This document shows positions 6,545-15,014 of a stretch of 28,627 bases of DNA, one piece after another. Below the pieces are notes generated by a model. It saw only the letters and a program-made list of their open reading frames with translations. It was not told the origin of the DNA and did no database searches. The position numbers were made by a program, and so were the translations under genes. Source of the stretch: a virus; IMG/VR virus record IMGVR_UViG_3300037054_000174, positions 1 through 28,627 of that record; one strand, written 5' to 3'. Each line of letters starts with the position of its first letter. Within the stretch, counting starts at the first letter, position 1.

Positions 6545-8199
6545 CAGACCGCCTCCGGCTTTTTCGCTGCTTGCGTGGCTGTAAACATTTGGCCGGCCCA
6601 TTCCGGCGTCGGGATGCCGTATTTTTTGAACAGCTCGATTTCGTATTTGCGCTGTTCGAGCACTTCCTCGAATTCGAGACCTTGTTCGGCGCATTCGTCC
6701 TCGAGCGTCGACAACGCGCCATCCATGCGCATGATCGCAGCACCCGCCTCGTGCACCGGATCGATCCAGCCTTTGCCCGGTCCCATCCAGCGCGCGCGCG
6801 AATAGGCACCGCGGCAGCTAGCGAAATCGGGGGCATTGGTCGGCAACGGCAGATCGTCGATCTCGAAGGACTCTTCCAGCCAACACGCGCGAATGGGAGC
6901 GCAGAAACCTTCCGCGAAATCATGCCGGCGCCGATGCAGAGTCTTCCAGGCTTCGAGCAACGCGCCGCGCGCGCTGCTGTAATTGACATCGCTCCAATCA
7001 TTACTGACTTGCTGTGCCGACAATCCGGTTGCGGCCGCCACGTTGCGCAACATCGCGGCCTCGAACGGCGCAAAATTCTCGGTCGGGCGCGTGGCGTCGA
7101 TCGTCGCCATTTTCTCGCCGGGGAACAGGATCGGAATGCGCGCGCCGCCGAGAGTGAGCGACTTTTCGCCTTCGTGAAAATCCTTGCGGCCCTGCTGATA
7201 GAAGCCAAGCTTCTCGCCGTCGTCGAAGGCCTCCGCGGTCATTTCGTGATCGAACGGGGATTCGATGTAGGCCGCAAAGATCGCGTTGATGATCGCGGCG
7301 TCCAATTCGGAGCCGTCATACTTGATCAGCATCTTGAGACGTTGCAGAACGGCCGTGAAAATCCCCGCGCCGCCGCGATGTTGCGTGGCGCGATCGCCAT
7401 CGTAATCGAGCACGACCTTGGGGCGTCCCCACGCGGTCTCGCGTTCGACGCGCTCCCAGGTCAGCGATTCCATCGCGCTGAACCAATCGCCTTGGTGGGC
7501 TTTGCGAATGTGATAGGCGACTGCCGCGCCGTATTTGTCGATCTCGACGCCGCCGCGCATGATCTTTTGATCGAATTGCATCTGCGGATTAGACAGCCGA
7601 TCAGGATCGACGATTTGAATGGCCGTGCAATAACGCGCCGCGCCGCGGCCGACACGTTCGGGGATCCATTGCATCACCGCCAGCGCATCGCCGTCGATCA
7701 ATTTGTGTCGGAAGCCAAGCCGGGCCATCTGCCCGAAACTCATATTGCGAGACGCATCGCAATAACGGCCGAGATCGGTCACGGCCCAGGTCCGCCAATG
7801 CGCTTCAAGCGCACGGGCAAATTCCTTTGCCCAGACATGATCGAAGGCTTTGTTGCCGGTAAAATGAGCGAGGAAGACGTGATCGGGTTTTGCAATCGGC
7901 CGCAGATTGGCGCCGATGGCATTATCGAGAATGCGCGTGACGGCGCCGGACGCCCAGCCATCGTTGCGCACGGCATCGCGCGCGCGCGACACGATGCGGT
8001 CGCGATAGATATTGAGTTCGGCGTCGGGACTCCCAAGATAGGGCGACCAGCCCGCCATGTGCTGCGAGACGATATCGGCCGCATCGTAAGGCGGCCCGGA
8101 ATAGCGACCATTGCCGCCCGACAGCGCGCGGGCCTTCGACGGGCGACGCTGCATCGGATTTCCGTCAGGGCCGAGAATGGTCACGCTTGATCCGGTCAT
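6544..8199 (-). CDS. Portal protein, lambda family
   Basis: 551 residues from the ATG at 8199, 7 bases after the gpW-like stop; the open frame reaches 8331 but overlaps the gpW-like gene. Conserved-looking blocks include RARDAVRNDGWASGAVTRILDNAIG, the segment LGRYCDASRNMSFGQMARLGFRHKLIDGDALAVM, and ATGLSAQQVSNDWSDVNYSSARGALLEAW, typical of lambda gpB-type portals. It forms the dodecameric DNA channel at one head vertex and binds terminase and the connector. Length fits the family (about 500-550). Neighbours gpW and S49 protease are in the canonical order. The antisense strand carries a long spurious frame. Confidence 0.93.
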   Translation of the reverse strand: MTGSSVTILGPDGNPMQRRPSKARALSGGNGRYSGPPYDAADIVSQHMAGWSPYLGSPDAELNIYRDRIVSRARDAVRNDGWASGAVTRILDNAIGANLRPIAKPDHVFLAHFTGNKAFDHVWAKEFARALEAHWRTWAVTDLGRYCDASRNMSFGQMARLGFRHKLIDGDALAVMQWIPERVGRGAARYCTAIQIVDPDRLSNPQMQFDQKIMRGGVEIDKYGAAVAYHIRKAHQGDWFSAMESLTWERVERETAWGRPKVVLDYDGDRATQHRGGAGIFTAVLQRLKMLIKYDGSELDAAIINAIFAAYIESPFDHEMTAEAFDDGEKLGFYQQGRKDFHEGEKSLTLGGARIPILFPGEKMATIDATRPTENFAPFEAAMLRNVAAATGLSAQQVSNDWSDVNYSSARGALLEAWKTLHRRRHDFAEGFCAPIRACWLEESFEIDDLPLPTNAPDFASCRGAYSRARWMGPGKGWIDPVHEAGAAIMRMDGALSTLEDECAEQGLEFEEVLEQRKYEIELFKKYGIPTPEWAGQMFTATQAAKKPEAV

Positions 8200-8206
8200 T
8201 TCGTTT

Positions 8207-8458
8207 CTACCGGAAATACGGTCGCAGCGCGCGGCGACCGCGATTGACGCCAAGCTGGCGTTGCAGAAGACCGATCCAGGCTTCGAGGTCGCTGCGATTG
8301 GCAGACGAATACGTGACGGCCTTTCCGTCATACGAGACCGAAACTTCGCGGCGACCCGTCATCAATGCAGCAAGCGCCGTCTGCGCATCGCTTAACCATT
8401 GTTGCAGCGTGGCACGCGGCTGACCGGCTACAATCGTGTCATTCGGATTGAAATGCAT
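8207..8458 (-). CDS. gpW-like head-tail joining protein
   Basis: 83 residues with AAGGTAG 5 bases before the ATG. The sequence (ATLQQWLSDAQTALAALMTGRREVSVSYDGKAVTYSSANRSDLEAWIGLLQRQL) has the helix, beta hairpin, helix pattern of gpW: leading helix, TGR turn, VSVSYDGKAVTY hairpin and a closing DLE...I..L helix. Lambda gpW (68 residues) binds beneath the portal after packaging so that gpFII and the tail can attach. Placement between terminase and portal matches lambda exactly. The C-terminus is basic (NRGRRALRPYFR). Confidence 0.85.
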   Translation of the reverse strand: MHFNPNDTIVAGQPRATLQQWLSDAQTALAALMTGRREVSVSYDGKAVTYSSANRSDLEAWIGLLQRQLGVNRGRRALRPYFR

Positions 8459-8462
8459 CGAA

Positions 8463-10499
8463 CTACCTTGCCAGCATGTTCGCGATAGAGCGTTTCTGCT
8501 TTTGCGGCTGCACCGTGACGGTCGCGCCAGGCGCGTTCGGCACCGCCGGCGGACTTGGCGTGGTGCCGATCTCGTATTCGAGATTGTTCAGGATACGGCG
8601 CGGCAGCGAACGTCTAACCGCCAGCGCACCCACAAAGGTATCGAGCGCTTCGTTTCGTTTGCCTTCCGGTAGGACCCACACCGCATAGGGTTGTCCCATG
8701 CGTTTGCGCGTCTCACGATGTTCGGACGTGAGCTGCTCGTAATATTCCGGCCCGAAATTCTCGCCGGTCGAGAAATGAATAAACCCGGGCTTGGGCGCAC
8801 CGTTCGCCGCCGATTGAATTTTCAGACGCCCCATGATTGCGTCCTTGGCCGTGTCGACGCCGACCAGCCAGATCGGATCGTTGGTCTTCGAACGCTGCGA
8901 ACGGCCCGCCCAGATCGAACGCGGACCGGCGATGCCCTTGCAGGCGAATATTCTGCGGCCCCTTCGGCGGCGGCAGAACGCAAATACCTGCGCGCCGTGA
9001 TGACCGCCCATGTCGATGCCGAAGGCACCGATTTTCAATTCGCGGCCCGCCACCGTCTTGAACGTGCGCTTGATCAGCGCGTCGAGCTCCTTCCACGCGG
9101 CGGGCTGCGCCGGGTCCTGGTGAATGATCTCGTAGAGGAACGGCCAGGACTCTTCATCGTGGCCCCACCCGATCAATTGCACTTCGAGCCGATCGCCTTG
9201 CACGTCGGCAAAACCAGTGACGACACGAACTGCGTCCGGCAGATTGTCCGGCCCATAGGGCTCGGCGCGCACCATCAGATCGGCGTCGTTGAAGCTTTCG
9301 CCGAGACGTTGTTTCCAAACCTCGGCCAGCGCCGTGTTGGTGAATTTGCGCAACAGATCAGGATGACCCTGCGCCTCCAGGAATTCACGAACCATCTCCG
9401 GCAGGCGATGACGCTTGGAATAAAGCTTGCTGACATGAAACCCTGCGTGGCCGTCGTAGGGTGCCAGATCGCCGCATTCCGCGCAGCGCGATCGGCCGCG
9501 ATGATCCCAATCCGCGGGCTGTTGTTTCACGCCGCAGCAAGTAAATTCCTTAGTCTGCCGCCAGCCGTAGCCACGTGCGGTCGCCAAGCCATCGAGCGCG
9601 GCGATACGATCACGCTCGCTCCATTCGACGCCGCACAATTCGCAGATGATGGCCGCCGTATCGGGCAGATGAGTTTCGTTTTCATCCTTGTCCCAACGAA
9701 CATGATCCCATCGAAGAATCTGTTCGTGCGAGCAATGCGGGCACGCGACGAAGCATCGGCGCTGATCGCTCGCCTTGTATTCGCGGTCGATGCGGGAAAA
9801 ACCCTCGACCGTCGGCGAGCAGGCGCGGGCGAATTTGGCAAGCCCAAGCGCCCTATAAGTCGATGCGCGTTCTTCCGCGAGTTTGAGCGGGTCGCCTTCG
9901 GCGCCGGCGCTCGGCGGGTATTTGTCGATCTCGTCCTCGAGGACGATGCGCTTGGGCCGCGACGACAGATCGGTCGGCGAATTCGCCCCGACGAAATCAA
10001 GCGAACCGCCAGGGTACGCTTTATGCGAGATCGTGTTTTCGCTATCGCGGGTCTTTGGCACCTGCACGAGATCGCGCAATGCCGGGGTACAGGCGACCGT
10101 GGGCGCAAAGCGTTGCTTGGAGAACGACGCCGCCGCGCTTTGCGACGGCTGCACGAACAGGATCGGCGCCGGGTCCTGGTGAATATAATAGCTGGCGAGA
10201 TTCAGCAGCCATTCGGTCTTGACGACCTGCGTTGCCGCCATCGCCGAAACGGTATGCGTATCGCTGTCCGTGGAAGCCGCCATCAACCCATAGGCAACGG
10301 GCTGCGCCGATGTCTTCCATCGCCCGGGACTCGCCGTCGTACCGGCAGCGACATGACGATAGGTGTCCGCCCATTCGATCAGGTCAAGTTTCGGCGGCGG
10401 CCGCAGCAGGCGTGTCGCGCGCGCCAGCGCTGCCGCCAACATCACCGCCTGCATTGCCACCTGCTCGTTCGGCAATGCGGGATGGTTCGGAGAGTTCAT
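8463..10499 (-). CDS. terL: Terminase large subunit, GpA family
   Basis: 678 residues. The ATPase domain has a Walker-A-like segment AMAATQVVKTE (about 86-96), Walker B VLEDEID (186-192) and the SPTVEGFSRIDREY block (228-241). Zinc-ribbon cysteines follow (CPHC at 253, then CELC, CCGVK and CAEC). The nuclease part has FADVQGDRLEVQ, GIDMGGHH and a late DTFVGALAVRR. It cuts concatemeric DNA and pumps it into the prohead. Oddity: the usual Gly before the Walker Lys (QVGKTE) is Val here. The 5' end overlaps the small-subunit gene by 116 bases; GAGG lies 6 bases before the chosen ATG, and M16 or M20 are later alternatives. Confidence 0.95.
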   Translation of the reverse strand: MNSPNHPALPNEQVAMQAVMLAAALARATRLLRPPPKLDLIEWADTYRHVAAGTTASPGRWKTSAQPVAYGLMAASTDSDTHTVSAMAATQVVKTEWLLNLASYYIHQDPAPILFVQPSQSAAASFSKQRFAPTVACTPALRDLVQVPKTRDSENTISHKAYPGGSLDFVGANSPTDLSSRPKRIVLEDEIDKYPPSAGAEGDPLKLAEERASTYRALGLAKFARACSPTVEGFSRIDREYKASDQRRCFVACPHCSHEQILRWDHVRWDKDENETHLPDTAAIICELCGVEWSERDRIAALDGLATARGYGWRQTKEFTCCGVKQQPADWDHRGRSRCAECGDLAPYDGHAGFHVSKLYSKRHRLPEMVREFLEAQGHPDLLRKFTNTALAEVWKQRLGESFNDADLMVRAEPYGPDNLPDAVRVVTGFADVQGDRLEVQLIGWGHDEESWPFLYEIIHQDPAQPAAWKELDALIKRTFKTVAGRELKIGAFGIDMGGHHGAQVFAFCRRRRGRRIFACKGIAGPRSIWAGRSQRSKTNDPIWLVGVDTAKDAIMGRLKIQSAANGAPKPGFIHFSTGENFGPEYYEQLTSEHRETRKRMGQPYAVWVLPEGKRNEALDTFVGALAVRRSLPRRILNNLEYEIGTTPSPPAVPNAPGATVTVQPQKQKRSIANMLAR

Positions 10500-11130
10500 T
10501 CAACGCCTCGGTAATCTCCTCGAGCAAAGCGGTATTGATCAGTTCGCGGTCGTCTTGGTTGCGCAGCGAGTCCGACATCTTGCCGGGAATCGACAACATC
10601 CGTTGCCGGACCACGACGAACGAACCTTCGACCTGGCGAATGACTTCACCCATCAACACGTATTCGCCGCGCGCGATGGCGTTCTTGAGCGAGATGCCTT
10701 CGGTCTGTTCGCGTGCCAATTTCGCGCGTTCGCCGGCGAGATCGAGTTCGTTGTCCGCGCCGCGACCCGATGCCACTTTGCGCAGATGGCGAATGTAATC
10801 GAGAATGACTTCGTCGAGATCGTAGCCGGCGTCTCGCGCCTTGCGCACGATCACGTTGTCTTCAAGCAATTCAAAGAAGCGTCGCACGCCCATGTCGATC
10901 GCCGCGGCGGCCTCGGCGACGGTTTTACCCGTGCGCAAATTCTGCTTTTGCAGAAACCGAATGTGGCCCTGCACCACATCGACGATGCGATAGCGCCCCT
11001 TGCTGACCGCGGCGAACCAACCAGCCTTGGCGAGCCGCGTGAATTCATCAGGCGTCACCATCAACAACCGCGCCGCGACATCTGGCGCAATCGTGCCGGA
11101 TTCCGCTGTTGGCGCTGGTGTGTCGACCAT
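10384..11130 (-). CDS. Terminase small subunit, Nu1-like
   Basis: 248 residues from the ATG at 11130 (GAGAG 5 bases upstream); a TTG at 11142 is less likely. The N-terminal part (ARLLMVTPDEFTRLAKAGWF...KGRYRIVDVVQGHIRFLQKQ) is the winged-helix DNA-binding and linker pattern of Nu1-type subunits. A helical middle section (ISLKNAIARGEYVLMGEVIRQVEGSFVVVRQRMLSIPGKMS) matches the usual oligomerisation region, and the tail is Gly/Ala-rich. It recognises the packaging site and recruits the large subunit. Its last 38 codons overlap the large-subunit gene in another frame, which may explain the low-complexity tail. Confidence 0.85.
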   Translation of the reverse strand: MVDTPAPTAESGTIAPDVAARLLMVTPDEFTRLAKAGWFAAVSKGRYRIVDVVQGHIRFLQKQNLRTGKTVAEAAAAIDMGVRRFFELLEDNVIVRKARDAGYDLDEVILDYIRHLRKVASGRGADNELDLAGERAKLAREQTEGISLKNAIARGEYVLMGEVIRQVEGSFVVVRQRMLSIPGKMSDSLRNQDDRELINTALLEEITEALNELSEPSRIAERAGGNAGGDVGGSAGARDTPAAAAAET

Positions 11131-11227
11131 TCGATCTCTCAAAGTAACGACAATCGCGAATAGAGACGAAATGAGCGATTTTTGACGTATTCGCAGGAAA
11201 TGCGCGTTCTATCGATAGTAGACGTTG

Positions 11228-11286
11228 ATTACTCTACAGTAATTAGCCCTTGAGTTACTTATAGGCATCCGTCACTTTATTGACAG
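11228..11286 (-). promoter_or_regulatory. Candidate leftward late promoter with operator-like palindrome
   Basis: On the minus strand CTGTCA (11286-11281) is followed after 17 bases by TATAAG (11263-11258), 4/6 and 5/6 matches to the sigma-70 boxes. An imperfect palindrome ATTACT-CTAC-AGTAAT (11228-11243) falls just downstream of the expected start, where a repressor could bind. The small terminase gene starts about 120 bases further on. This is read by eye and is a weak prediction. Confidence 0.35.
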
Positions 11287-11750
11287 ACGCGAACTCCGAG
11301 ACCGACACGTCCACGTTCGCCAAGAAGTCCAAGCCCGCCGCGCAAAAAGGGCATCAAAACGGAACAGAGTTCCGGGCTGTTTGAAAATTGAATCCGCAAA
11401 GTCCCAAAGGGCGCGAAGATACTTGGCTGGCAACGCTTACGAGCCACGCCGCCATTCGCCCCGATCAGATCAGAACGCAATCACAAAGCGCCAGCCGCAC
11501 GTCGATTGCCAACGCAAAACAATCCCGACCGCAGTAGCGAGATCGGCGAACGCTGATTGATTGATCGAACCCCGAAAGACGAGACGGAATTCACCCATAT
11601 TGAGATATCGACCGAACGCGACAACCGACACGCCTGCCCGCATCAACCGATGAAACCGCAGCGCACGTCACCGATGACGCGGAACGTCGAAACGGATCTC
11701 AGACTTGCGGGGCGTGGTGAGAGCCGCCCCGACGGTCTGCGATTACACCA

Positions 11751-11779
11751 GCTCGTTCGCAGCGAGCAACACAAGGAGA
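11751..11779 (+). promoter_or_regulatory. TTCGCAG-loop leader hairpin 1 plus ribosome site
   Basis: Stem GCTCG / CGAGC (11751-11755, 11763-11767) around loop TTCGCAG. Five bases later comes AAGGAGA (11773-11779), the ribosome site of the gene at 11785. Confidence 0.75.
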
Positions 11780-11784
11780 CTACG

Positions 11785-11985
11785 ATGACCATCAAGATTG
11801 ATAGCACACCCTATGAACGCGCCCACGGTCGCAAGCCGCGCGGCCAAGGATATTGGGCGTTCAAGATCGGCGGCGATCCTGACGCCTATTGGTCAAAGCC
11901 CGCGCAAAAATTCGACCAGGCAATCCAAGATGCCGTGAAGCTCGCGGTTTGTCACGAAGCCATCACCGTCACCGTAATGCCCTAA
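11785..11985 (+). CDS. Small basic protein of unknown function
   Basis: 66 residues from the ATG at 11785, chosen because AAGGAGA lies 5 bases upstream; the frame is open back to 11557 but that stretch has no ribosome site and looks non-coding. The N-terminus contains YERAHGRKPRGQGYWAFKIGG, followed by an Ala/Asp helix (AQKFDQAIQDAVKLA) and a short final strand (AITVTVMP). I have an impression of similar small genes preceding ardC in rhizobial mobile elements, but cannot name a family. It is the first gene of the rightward operon and the next leader begins 3 bases after its stop. Confidence 0.7.
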   Translation: MTIKIDSTPYERAHGRKPRGQGYWAFKIGGDPDAYWSKPAQKFDQAIQDAVKLAVCHEAITVTVMP

Positions 11986-11987
11986 CC

Positions 11988-12018
11988 GCTCTTTCGCAGA
12001 GAGCATCACACAAGGAGA
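11988..12018 (+). promoter_or_regulatory. TTCGCAG-loop leader hairpin 2 plus ribosome site
   Basis: Stem GCTCT / AGAGC (11988-11992, 12000-12004) around loop TTCGCAG. AAGGAGA (12012-12018) follows after 7 bases and serves ardC. Compared with hairpin 1, the fifth pair changes from G-C to T-A on both sides, a compensated change. Confidence 0.75.
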
Positions 12019-12024
12019 CCAATC

Positions 12025-12912
12025 ATGAAACGCGATCTCTATGCCGATGTCACCGCGCGCATTTTGTCCGAATTGGAAAAAGGCGCGTTACCCTGGGTGA
12101 AGCCGTGGCGTTCTACGCCAGGCATGAATCATCCTCACAATGCCGGAACGGGCCGCCCCTATAGCGGCTGCAATGTAATTCTGCTTTGGATCGCGGCCGA
12201 TCAAGGCTGGCCGACGCCGCGATTCCTGACCTTCAAACAAGCACTCGATCTTGGCGGCCACGTCCGCAAGGGCGAACATGGCACTAAGGTCTATTTCGTG
12301 AAACGCATGAACGTGCGCGACACGACCGTTTCTGAGACCGACGAAGAGTCCACCCGCAGTTTCACCATGATGCGGGAATTCACCGTGTTCAATGTCGCGC
12401 AATGCGACGAACTACCAGAGAAAATCTTAAAGCCAGCGACCAAACCGCCGATCAATCCCGATGAACGGGACGCCACTATCGACGAATTCCTGCAAGCGAG
12501 CGGCGCCGATCTTCGCGAGGGCCACGGCGAAGCCTACTATCGCCCGAGCGACGATTACGTTTCGCTGCCCGCGTTCGGGGCGTTCAAGAACGCCGATCAT
12601 TTTTATGCGACGGCGTTTCATGAGCTGGGCCATTGGACCGGGCACAAATCGCGACTCGACCGCGATCTCAAGAACCGCTTCGGCGATCGTCAATACGCCG
12701 CCGAGGAATTGATTGCCGAATTATGTGCGGCGTTTATCTGCGCTGAATTCGGATTGAACAATGAATTGCGCCATGCTGGCTATATCGATCACTGGATCGC
12801 GCTGTTGAAACACGACAACCGCGCCTTCATGACCGCTGCCAGCAAGGCGCAAGCCGCCGCCGATCATCTGCGCAACCGTGTGCTTGCCGAATCGCAAGCC
12901 GAAGCCGCGTAG
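12025..12912 (+). CDS. ardC: ArdC-like antirestriction protein
   Basis: 295 residues, the usual ArdC length. The N-terminal ssDNA-binding domain (about 1-130) has the family opening RDLYADVTARILSELEKGALPWVKPW, the GRPYSGCN turn and LGGHVRKGEHGTKVYFVKR. The C-terminal metallopeptidase-like domain carries HELGHW (199-204), an HExxH zinc motif, with EELIAELCAAF (227-237) as the likely third ligand region. ArdC proteins of conjugative plasmids protect incoming DNA from host restriction. Here the gene is second in an operon of small genes and ParB-like proteins, driven by a leader of the TTCGCAG type, which suggests a plasmid-derived module taken up by the phage. Confidence 0.92.
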   Translation: MKRDLYADVTARILSELEKGALPWVKPWRSTPGMNHPHNAGTGRPYSGCNVILLWIAADQGWPTPRFLTFKQALDLGGHVRKGEHGTKVYFVKRMNVRDTTVSETDEESTRSFTMMREFTVFNVAQCDELPEKILKPATKPPINPDERDATIDEFLQASGADLREGHGEAYYRPSDDYVSLPAFGAFKNADHFYATAFHELGHWTGHKSRLDRDLKNRFGDRQYAAEELIAELCAAFICAEFGLNNELRHAGYIDHWIALLKHDNRAFMTAASKAQAAADHLRNRVLAESQAEAA

Positions 12913-12924
12913 GAGCTCAACCCC

Positions 12925-12951
12925 AAGCCCATCGGTCAGAGCGATGGGCTT
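12925..12951 (+). terminator. Hairpin after ardC, possible attenuator
   Basis: Perfect 10-bp stem AAGCCCATCG / CGATGGGCTT with a 7-base loop, 13 bases after the ardC stop. No U-run follows, so full termination is unlikely; it may reduce read-through or protect the ardC 3' end. Confidence 0.45.
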
Positions 12952-12976
12952 GATGGTGCGCTTTCGGCACACCCGC

Positions 12977-13008
12977 CGCGTTCGCAGCGCGACGTTCACT
13001 CAAGGAGA
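12977..13008 (+). promoter_or_regulatory. TTCGCAG-loop leader hairpin 3 plus ribosome site
   Basis: Stem CGCG / CGCG (12977-12980, 12988-12991) around loop TTCGCAG; two further pairs can form beyond one mismatch. AAGGAGA (13002-13008) follows after 10 bases and serves the ParB-like gene at 13015. Confidence 0.7.
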
Positions 13009-13014
13009 CTGACT

Positions 13015-14709
13015 ATGAAGACTCCACAAACCACAACGCATCTGCCGATCTCGCAATTGCGGATCGACGACAAGATCAACGTCCGAAAGATCGGGCGCGG
13101 CGCTGATCCTGAATTCATTGCCTCGATCAAGGCCCACGGCATCCAGCAACCGCTGATCGTGCGCCCCAACGGCAAGGGCCATGTCGTCATTGCCGGCGGC
13201 AAGCGGCTCGAAGCCGCGCAATGGCTCGTTAAGGACGGCGAATGGGCGGAAGACGCGCCCATTCCTGTCAACGTGGTGAACGTGACAGACGCCGAGGCTC
13301 GGGAAATCTCCCTTGTCGAAAACGTCGTGCGCCAAGCCATGCACCCGGTCGATGAATACCGCGCGTTCGCGGCACTCAACGCCGACAAGAGCGAGCCGCT
13401 CGACGTGGATGCGATCGCCGCCCGCTTTGGCGTTGCTCGCAAGCTGGTCGAACAGCGTCTTGCGCTCGGCGCACTCGACGAAACGATCCTCACCGCCTGG
13501 CATAAGGGCGACATCGATGCAGAGATCGCGCAAGCGTTCACGCTCTGCCCGAGCAAGAAGGATCAGACCCGCATCTATGCCAAACTCACGCGCGGCGAAA
13601 ATCGGTTCATCAATCCCTATCGCGTCAAACAGGAATTGAAGATCGACGAGAATAATGTTGGCCGATATCTCAATGTGATCGGCGTCGAAGCCTATGAGGC
13701 GCGCGGCGGAAAAGTGACGCGGGATCTGTTTGGTTCAGATCACGTCGTTTCTGATCCGGCGCTCGTCAAGACGATGGTCGACGAAAAACTGGCCGAGACC
13801 TGCAAGGAGCTCGTCGAGAAAGGCGGCTGGGCGTGGGCCGTGACCGAACTCCCCCATGATCGTTATCGTTATAGGGAATTGCAAAGCCAGTTCAAGCCGA
13901 CGCCTGACGAAAAGAAACAACTCGCCAAATTCGAAGCCGATGGCGAGAACGAAAATATCGACACGGATGCGAACGAGGCGGCATCCGAAGCCTATGACCG
14001 ATTGAAGGGCGACATTCTAGCCCGTTCGATCACGGCGAAACAGCGCGCCAAGGCGGGCTGTTATGTCGGCATCGCGAACGACGGCACATTGTCGATCGCG
14101 ATGGGATTGATCACCCCGAAATTCGGCAAGAACGGCAAGCCGGTTGATCAATTCGAAAACGACGGCGACAAGCGGGCGGCAGCGTCGATTGCCAAAGGCA
14201 AGCAAACGCGCAAGACAACACTGACGAAAGCCCTGGTCGACCGTCTCAAGGAGCAACGCGAAACGGCGATCAAAACCGCACTCGTCGCTCATCCGCATGG
14301 CACCCCGCTCGCCATTATGCTGGCGGGAATCATCGCGGCTCAGATCAACCCGGGACGCTGGAACGCGGCACCGGATCAGATCAAGAGCAAGTTCGACGCC
14401 ATCATTGACGGCATCGCGCCGAAGGTGATGAACGCCGCGATGCGAAAGACTTTCGACGCCAAGGGCTATTTCGAGGGCGCCGGCAAGACGTTCTGTCTCG
14501 CCGCCATCACCGAAGCCGTCAATGCCGACGAGGCCCGCAAGGTCTCGAAAGGCAAGAAGGGCGAGATCGCGAAATTCGCCCTGATCAATGTCGGCAAGAC
14601 CGGCTGGCTGCCGAAAGAACTGCGCACGTCGCACTATGACGGGCCAACCGGCAAAAAGACTGCGCCGAAAAAGACCGTCAAGGCCAAGGCGAAAGGCAAG
14701 CGCTCGTAA
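13015..14709 (+). CDS. ParB/RepB/Spo0J-like protein, large
   Basis: 564 residues. The N-terminal ParB domain (about 10-115) has ISQLRIDDKINVRKIG, IKAHGIQQPLIVRPNG, HVVIAGGKRLEAAQWL (the ParB nucleotide-binding box, here with GGKR in place of the usual GxRR) and LVENVVRQAMHPVDEYRAF. A helix-turn-helix region follows (IAARFGVARKLVEQRLALGAL). The remaining 350 residues are typical of long plasmid ParB-like proteins found near ardC; they include an acidic linker (GENENIDTDANEAASEAYDRL) and end in a lysine-rich tail. ParB proteins are CTP-dependent DNA clamps in segregation; this long class has no proven function. No ParA gene is nearby. It ends at a clear terminator. Confidence 0.88.
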   Translation: MKTPQTTTHLPISQLRIDDKINVRKIGRGADPEFIASIKAHGIQQPLIVRPNGKGHVVIAGGKRLEAAQWLVKDGEWAEDAPIPVNVVNVTDAEAREISLVENVVRQAMHPVDEYRAFAALNADKSEPLDVDAIAARFGVARKLVEQRLALGALDETILTAWHKGDIDAEIAQAFTLCPSKKDQTRIYAKLTRGENRFINPYRVKQELKIDENNVGRYLNVIGVEAYEARGGKVTRDLFGSDHVVSDPALVKTMVDEKLAETCKELVEKGGWAWAVTELPHDRYRYRELQSQFKPTPDEKKQLAKFEADGENENIDTDANEAASEAYDRLKGDILARSITAKQRAKAGCYVGIANDGTLSIAMGLITPKFGKNGKPVDQFENDGDKRAAASIAKGKQTRKTTLTKALVDRLKEQRETAIKTALVAHPHGTPLAIMLAGIIAAQINPGRWNAAPDQIKSKFDAIIDGIAPKVMNAAMRKTFDAKGYFEGAGKTFCLAAITEAVNADEARKVSKGKKGEIAKFALINVGKTGWLPKELRTSHYDGPTGKKTAPKKTVKAKAKGKRS

Positions 14710-14738
14710 TTAGTCTCGCGTTTCGAGCGTTTCAACTG

Positions 14739-14772
14739 AGGGCGGCGACGGTATCGCCGCCCTTTATCTTTT
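14739..14772 (+). terminator. Rho-independent terminator after ParB-like gene
   Basis: Perfect 10-bp GC-rich stem AGGGCGGCGA / TCGCCGCCCT with loop CGGTA, followed by TTTATCTTTT. It is textbook in form and splits the rightward operon into at least two segments. Confidence 0.85.
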
Positions 14773-14790
14773 CATCCAAGGATGATCGAC

Positions 14791-15006
14791 ATGAAATACA
14801 AATTTGATCTTATCTGCCCGCGTTGCATGAAAACATCGGAACACGTTTCCGACAAACGCATGCCGTCGCCAGCGGTAAATTGCGGTGACTGCCTAATGTC
14901 CGACGTTGAGATTGTCGAATTCAAGGTGGTCAAGGTTACGGAAATATGTTCGATCTGCGGCGGTTCGCATCCAATTGGATGCTGCGCTCAAGACGGACAC
15001 GGATAA
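14791..15006 (+). CDS. Small zinc-ribbon protein
   Basis: 71 residues from the ATG at 14791 (AGGA 8 bases upstream); an in-frame ATG at 14782 overlaps the ribosome site. Cysteines are arranged as CPRC, CGDC, then CSIC and CC, enough for one or two zinc ribbons. The core (YKFDLICPRCMKTSEHVSD) looks like a treble-clef or rubredoxin-type knuckle. Such small proteins often bind nucleic acid or protein partners. It begins right after the ParB-like gene's terminator, so it may depend on read-through or on an unseen promoter. Confidence 0.7.
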   Translation: MKYKFDLICPRCMKTSEHVSDKRMPSPAVNCGDCLMSDVEIVEFKVVKVTEICSICGGSHPIGCCAQDGHG

Positions 15007-15014
15007 ATTCACCC

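Larger units (their letters stand above)
11131..11784. other. Divergent non-coding control region
   Basis: About 650 bases without a convincing gene, between the leftward late operon and the rightward accessory operon. The first 150 bases are AT-richer than the surroundings and hold a candidate leftward promoter, the palindrome CTATCGATAG (11209-11218) and the imperfect palindrome at 11228-11243. Near the right end are a 7-bp hairpin CGGGGCG / CGCCCCG (11708-11731) and the first TTCGCAG hairpin. I could not identify a convincing rightward promoter; a perfect TTGACA is at 11280-11285 but no good -10 follows at 17 bases. Confidence 0.6.

Noticed and set aside
6451-8190. 579-codon open frame on the plus strand
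   Set aside because: It is antisense to the portal and protease genes. Long antisense frames are expected in high-GC DNA; no motifs, ribosome site or operon context.
8691-10514. 607-codon open frame on the plus strand
   Set aside because: Antisense to the large terminase, with arginine- and alanine-rich composition typical of a shadow frame.
11190-11196. An extra TTCGCAG near the candidate late promoter
   Set aside because: No complementary stem flanks it and no AAGGAGA follows, so it is not counted as a leader element.
11277-11480. 67-codon open frame on the minus strand in the control region
   Set aside because: No ribosome site, no recognisable composition, and it lies across the candidate promoter region.
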